A stretch of DNA of 64,000 nucleotides, taken from Qipengyuania oceanensis (lineage in GTDB: Bacteria > Pseudomonadota > Alphaproteobacteria > Sphingomonadales > Sphingomonadaceae). Positions 61,011-64,000 of the stretch are shown in pieces. Made by a program: the position numbers and the translations under genes. Numbering within the stretch: position 1 is the first letter of the stretch; every line of letters begins with the position of its first letter. The DNA is taken from positions 1 through 64,000 of the forward strand of contig NZ_WTYN01000001.1 of NCBI RefSeq assembly GCF_009827535.1. Reading direction: 5' to 3'. The notes under the pieces were generated by a model. It did no database searches. It had not been told where the DNA came from and worked only from the letters and a program-made list of their open reading frames with translations.

Positions 61011-61861
61011 CCGGCGAGATAGAGCGCACCGTCCAGCGGGTCGCCCTGTGGCTCGACAAGCCGCGCAACCGTCCGTTCGCGCAACCAAGGGCGGATGCGC
61101 TGCGCCAGCCCGCCGGCAAGCGAGCACCGCTCTGCTCCACGCCGGAAGATCGTTTCGATGAACTGTTCGATATGCAGCACCGCGTCCTCGACGATCGACC
61201 GGGCGATCGCGTCATTGGCTTCGGCGAAATCCATCACCAGGGGTGCGAATGCGGCGTAGTCGCCCGGCGTCGCCTTATCCATCCAGGCGATCGCGAGCGC
61301 GGTTTCATGGTCGAACTGTGCGGTGACCGCGCTGCTGAGAGGGGTCGGCTTGGTCCGCCCGTCCAGTGCGCGCAGGGCATGGCGCATGGCGCTGAGGCCG
61401 AGGGCCGCGCCGCTGCCCTCGTCGGAAATCGGGAAGCCGTAGCCACCGATGGCGAAGCTCTTCCCCTCGTGTCGGACGTGGGCGATGCTGCCGGTCCCGA
61501 TCACCAGGATCGCGCCGTCCCTGCCGCCATGTGCGCCCAGATTGGCGATCATTCCGTCGCTGTCGAAAGCGCAACTCGCGTAGGGGAACGGTAGCGCGGC
61601 GATCGCCTCGCGCATTCCGGGACGCGAAAGGCCCGCGATCCCTGCGCCCATCGCGATCTTGCCAACGGCATCGCTGTCGAGCCCTGCCATGGCTATCGCT
61701 TGCGAACCCACCTCGAGCAGCCGGAGATGGACCGTCTCGAGGCCGAGATGCGTGTTGGCAGCACCGCCGTCTGCCTGCCCGATGACGTTTCCCCGATCGT
61801 CGATCAGCCGTGCGCGGCATCGACTGCCGCCGGCATCGAACCCCAGGAAATAGCTTGGCAT
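60989..61861 (-). CDS. BadF/BadG/BcrA/BcrD-type N-acetylglucosamine kinase
   Basis: The 290-residue protein has an ASKHA-fold sugar kinase pattern: YFLGFDAGGSRCRARL, VIGTGSIAHVRHEG and GGYGFPISDEGSGAALG. It is related to NagK/MurK-like kinases of the BadF family and would phosphorylate GlcNAc or MurNAc. ATG 61861 begins MPSYFLGFDAGG; the longer frame is not family-like. The gene is convergent with nagA and divergent from dacB. Confidence 0.85.
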   Translation of the reverse strand: MPSYFLGFDAGGSRCRARLIDDRGNVIGQADGGAANTHLGLETVHLRLLEVGSQAIAMAGLDSDAVGKIAMGAGIAGLSRPGMREAIAALPFPYASCAFDSDGMIANLGAHGGRDGAILVIGTGSIAHVRHEGKSFAIGGYGFPISDEGSGAALGLSAMRHALRALDGRTKPTPLSSAVTAQFDHETALAIAWMDKATPGDYAAFAPLVMDFAEANDAIARSIVEDAVLHIEQFIETIFRRGAERCSLAGGLAQRIRPWLRERTVARLVEPQGDPLDGALYLAGYRSPSA

Positions 61862-62028
61862 CGCGAAGCCCGTCCTTTCTCGCAAATAGCCCGTGAGGCC
61901 TATCGGTCCCTGCTTTTGTTGGCAATCGTACCACGAAGGCGATCGGTGGCAGTCCATCACCGCGAGCTATGAGGCTGGGCCTGAAATTCCTGTGTCGCAG
62001 AATCGCTTCGGCGCAGTAGCATGGGCCG

Positions 62029-63540
62029 ATGCGCACACCCGCCTTCCTGTTCGCCGCAGCCGCCTGCATTGCCGCAACGCCTTTCGCCCTTGTGGCGCAG
62101 GAACGCGAGAGCGCACCGGTCGCCCCTTCGCTGCCCGCGAATGCCGCGCAGGCGAGCCTGCTCGACAGCGTGGAGGCCATCCTGTCTGCAGCCCCCGCGG
62201 GAACGCGGTACGGCCTGATGGTCACGACGCTGGACGGGCGCGAACTGCTCGCGATTGCGCCGGACCAGCGCTTCATGCCCGCGTCAAACACCAAGATATT
62301 CACGACCGTCGCGGCCTATCATCGCCTCTCGCAACTCCAGGACGCCGCGCGCGGCACCGGCGTCAGGCTGGAGCCGGCCAAGGGCAAGCGGGTCGATGTC
62401 GTTCTCGAAGGGCGTGGCGATCCCGACCTGTCGAGCGCGAGCGACTGTACGCACCAGTGCCTCGCCACGCTGGCCGATGCGGTCGCGGCGAAGACGCGGG
62501 TGGTCCACGACATCGTGGGCGACGCCAGCTTTTATCCCGACGAGCGCTGGACCCCGGGAATGAGCTGGAACAACATGCCCTTTACCTGGGGCACGGCGAT
62601 CGGCGCACTGGTGGTCGACGACAACGAGGCCCCGATCACGATCGCGCCGGGAGAAGTCGGAGCGCGGCCGAAGATCACCGGCAATGGTTTCTTCACGATC
62701 CGCAACGACGCAATGACTGTCGAAGGCGTGGCCAATACGATCGACCTGTGGCGCGATCCGGGCAGCTCCGAATTGCGCGTTTCGGGCACGATAGGGTCGG
62801 AAAACAAAACACGGGACTACGATCTGGGGATCGACGATCCCGCCCTGTACGCGGCGTTTCAGCTGAAGCGGCTGCTCGAGGAGCGCGGGGTGAAGGTGAC
62901 GGGAGCGGTCCGATCGAGTTACCGGCCGCTTTCGCCCTTGGACGATCCGGTAAAGCGCGGTGAAGCTCCGGTCGCGACCGAAGCCGAGGAACCGATGCTG
63001 ATGCAGCTTCCCGCTTCGCCGATCGCCGACGACGTCCGGGTCATCAACAAGGTCAGCCAGAATCTCCACGCATCGCTCATGCTGCGGCGGCTCGGCAAGC
63101 TGGCCGGGTCGGGTTCGATCGCTGACGGGCAGGCGCAGGTCTCGGAGACTTTGCGCGCGGCAGGCGTGGGCGAGGGCGGTTGGTTCCTTGCCGACGGCTC
63201 GGGCATGTCGAGCTACAACCGGGTGACCCCGCGCACGACCGCGACTTTGCTGCAGTGGGTCGCCGGTCAACCCTGGGGCGAGGCATGGCGCGCAACGCTA
63301 CCGGTCGGCGGGATCGATGGCACTCTCGCCCGGCGCTACGGCGACACGGGGCTGAACGGCCGGATTTTCGCCAAGACCGGCTCGATCAACGCCTCCCGGG
63401 CATTGTCGGGCTACATGGAGGCGGCGAGCGGCCAGATGCTCGTTTTCTCGGCCTTCGCGAACGATATCCCGCCCGATGTCGAGGGCGAGGCAGTAGCGGC
63501 GATGGATGCGGCCCTGCAGGCGATTGCCGCCGCGAACTGA
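62029..63540 (+). CDS. dacB: D-alanyl-D-alanine carboxypeptidase/endopeptidase (PBP4, S13)
   Basis: The 503-residue secreted protein has a signal peptide (FLFAAAACIAATPFALVAQ) and the three penicillin-binding motifs: SNTK in MPASNTKIFTT, SQN in INKVSQNLHAS, and KTG in FAKTGSINASR. The S13 insertion domain spans about residues 130-300. It cleaves cross-links and terminal D-Ala in the periplasm, supplying muropeptides for the AmpG-MurQ route. ATG 62029. Confidence 0.92.
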   Translation: MRTPAFLFAAAACIAATPFALVAQERESAPVAPSLPANAAQASLLDSVEAILSAAPAGTRYGLMVTTLDGRELLAIAPDQRFMPASNTKIFTTVAAYHRLSQLQDAARGTGVRLEPAKGKRVDVVLEGRGDPDLSSASDCTHQCLATLADAVAAKTRVVHDIVGDASFYPDERWTPGMSWNNMPFTWGTAIGALVVDDNEAPITIAPGEVGARPKITGNGFFTIRNDAMTVEGVANTIDLWRDPGSSELRVSGTIGSENKTRDYDLGIDDPALYAAFQLKRLLEERGVKVTGAVRSSYRPLSPLDDPVKRGEAPVATEAEEPMLMQLPASPIADDVRVINKVSQNLHASLMLRRLGKLAGSGSIADGQAQVSETLRAAGVGEGGWFLADGSGMSSYNRVTPRTTATLLQWVAGQPWGEAWRATLPVGGIDGTLARRYGDTGLNGRIFAKTGSINASRALSGYMEAASGQMLVFSAFANDIPPDVEGEAVAAMDAALQAIAAAN

Positions 63541-63551
63541 GGTGCGGGCGC

Positions 63552-64000
63552 TCAGCCTGCGGGCTCGATGATCGTCTCGCAGGTGGTAGCCGCAGCGACG
63601 GCGTCTTCGGAGAAGGCCATCGGTTGCATGTCTCCCGCGAGCCAGTCCGCGTAGAAATCGCGGTAATGCGGGGATCCGGCCTCCAGCGACTGACCGGGCA
63701 GCAGCAGATAGCGCCCTGCATCCCAGTTTCCGGCTTGCGTCGCGAACAGGAAGCTGGCGCCGTGGCGCACTTCCCACCCTCCGGCGGGTGCCATGCCGCG
63801 CGCCATGACCGTGGTGGTGTCGCCGCCGGAGCGTCCACCGGTGATGGCGGGATAGGTTTCGGCGACGGCGGGTATCGCGGACAGCGGGTGGGTAATTTCG
63901 ACGCGGTGCAGGTCGCCCCATCGCCACGCGGCCGGATCCTCTCCGCCGAGTTCGATGGCGCGCTGCCAGCCCTCGGCAAGCGCGCGATCGAGAAGCGCAT
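63552..64000 (-). CDS. penicillin acylase family protein, C-terminal part (cut by the window end)
   Basis: The last 148 codons are present: ALLDRALAEGWQRAIEL, WRWGDLHRVE, VAETYPAITGGRSGGDTTTV, GASFLFATQAGNWDAGRY and LLPGQSLEAGSPHYRDFY, all features of the beta subunit end of Ntn-type penicillin/acyl-homoserine-lactone acylases. The gene continues past 64000 on the minus strand. It probably hydrolyses amide bonds of N-acylated compounds. It converges with dacB, 11 nt away. Confidence 0.85.
   Translation of the reverse strand, partial: ALLDRALAEGWQRAIELGGEDPAAWRWGDLHRVEITHPLSAIPAVAETYPAITGGRSGGDTTTVMARGMAPAGGWEVRHGASFLFATQAGNWDAGRYLLLPGQSLEAGSPHYRDFYADWLAGDMQPMAFSEDAVAAATTCETIIEPAG

Noticed and set aside
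1-64000. CRISPR array or cas genes
   Set aside because: No regularly spaced direct repeats and no Cas-like proteins were seen.

Overview
This 64 kb window is high-GC DNA with a dense, sphingomonad-like gene repertoire: TonB-dependent receptor, Rieske oxygenases, spinster-type MFS, AmpG and muropeptide recycling, and plasmid-type DUF6878/DUF6915/DUF6437 genes. It most likely comes from an alphaproteobacterium of the order Sphingomonadales (Erythrobacteraceae or Sphingomonadaceae). That placement is inferred from gene content and codon style, not from a marker gene.

The left part (1-16187) is accessory DNA. It opens with the 3' end of a C5 DNA methyltransferase followed by a MORC/MutL-like GHKL ATPase, a Z1-domain helicase and a PD-(D/E)XK (DUF4420) protein. 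These form an overlapping, translationally coupled cassette of the MORC-Z1 restriction type. Next come orphan genes: a family of duplicated-domain proteins (copies at 5348-6140 and 9751-10278), a serine-recombinase-like protein, small membrane proteins bracketed by palindromic repeats, a zinc-ribbon protein and a tyrosine integrase (12297-13244). A three-gene minus-strand operon (15993 to 13279) ends in a nucleotidyltransferase fused to an unrecognised C-terminal domain.

A 48-nt 3' fragment of a tRNA-Met (16188-16235) marks an attachment site beside a P4-type integrase. The second element (about 16188-36830) carries a lytic transglycosylase, a Toprim primase-like protein, a giant methyltransferase/strawberry-notch helicase and an Xre/RES toxin-antitoxin pair. 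It also carries a three-gene conflict module resembling ABC-three-component systems (Mrr-like protein, small wHTH-like protein, SMC/Rad50-like ATPase), then ParB, ArdC-like antirestriction protein, DUF2493, DUF6878, DUF6915, SSB and DUF6437. No relaxase or type IV secretion genes are visible, so it looks like an integrated plasmid or ICE backbone remnant. Its right end at about 36.83 kb truncates one gene on each side: an element gene and a PaaI-type thioesterase.

From 37 kb onward the DNA looks chromosomal. The block 37139-51101 is a catabolic cluster: NTF2-like protein, zinc-less MDR, NmrA-like protein, TerC, YdcH-like protein, two Rieske oxygenase alpha subunits around a TonB receptor, three SDRs, GST and MFS transporter. 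The block 51226-64000 is a cell-wall recycling and peptide-scavenging cluster: AmpG-like permease, serine hydrolase, S9 peptidase, amidohydrolase, MurQ, SIS-domain sugar-phosphate enzyme, NagA, BadF/NagK-type kinase, PBP4-type DacB and the start-truncated end of a penicillin acylase. Together these suggest import of anhydro-muropeptides, removal of the lactyl ether, deacetylation and deamination of amino sugars, and periplasmic peptide hydrolysis.
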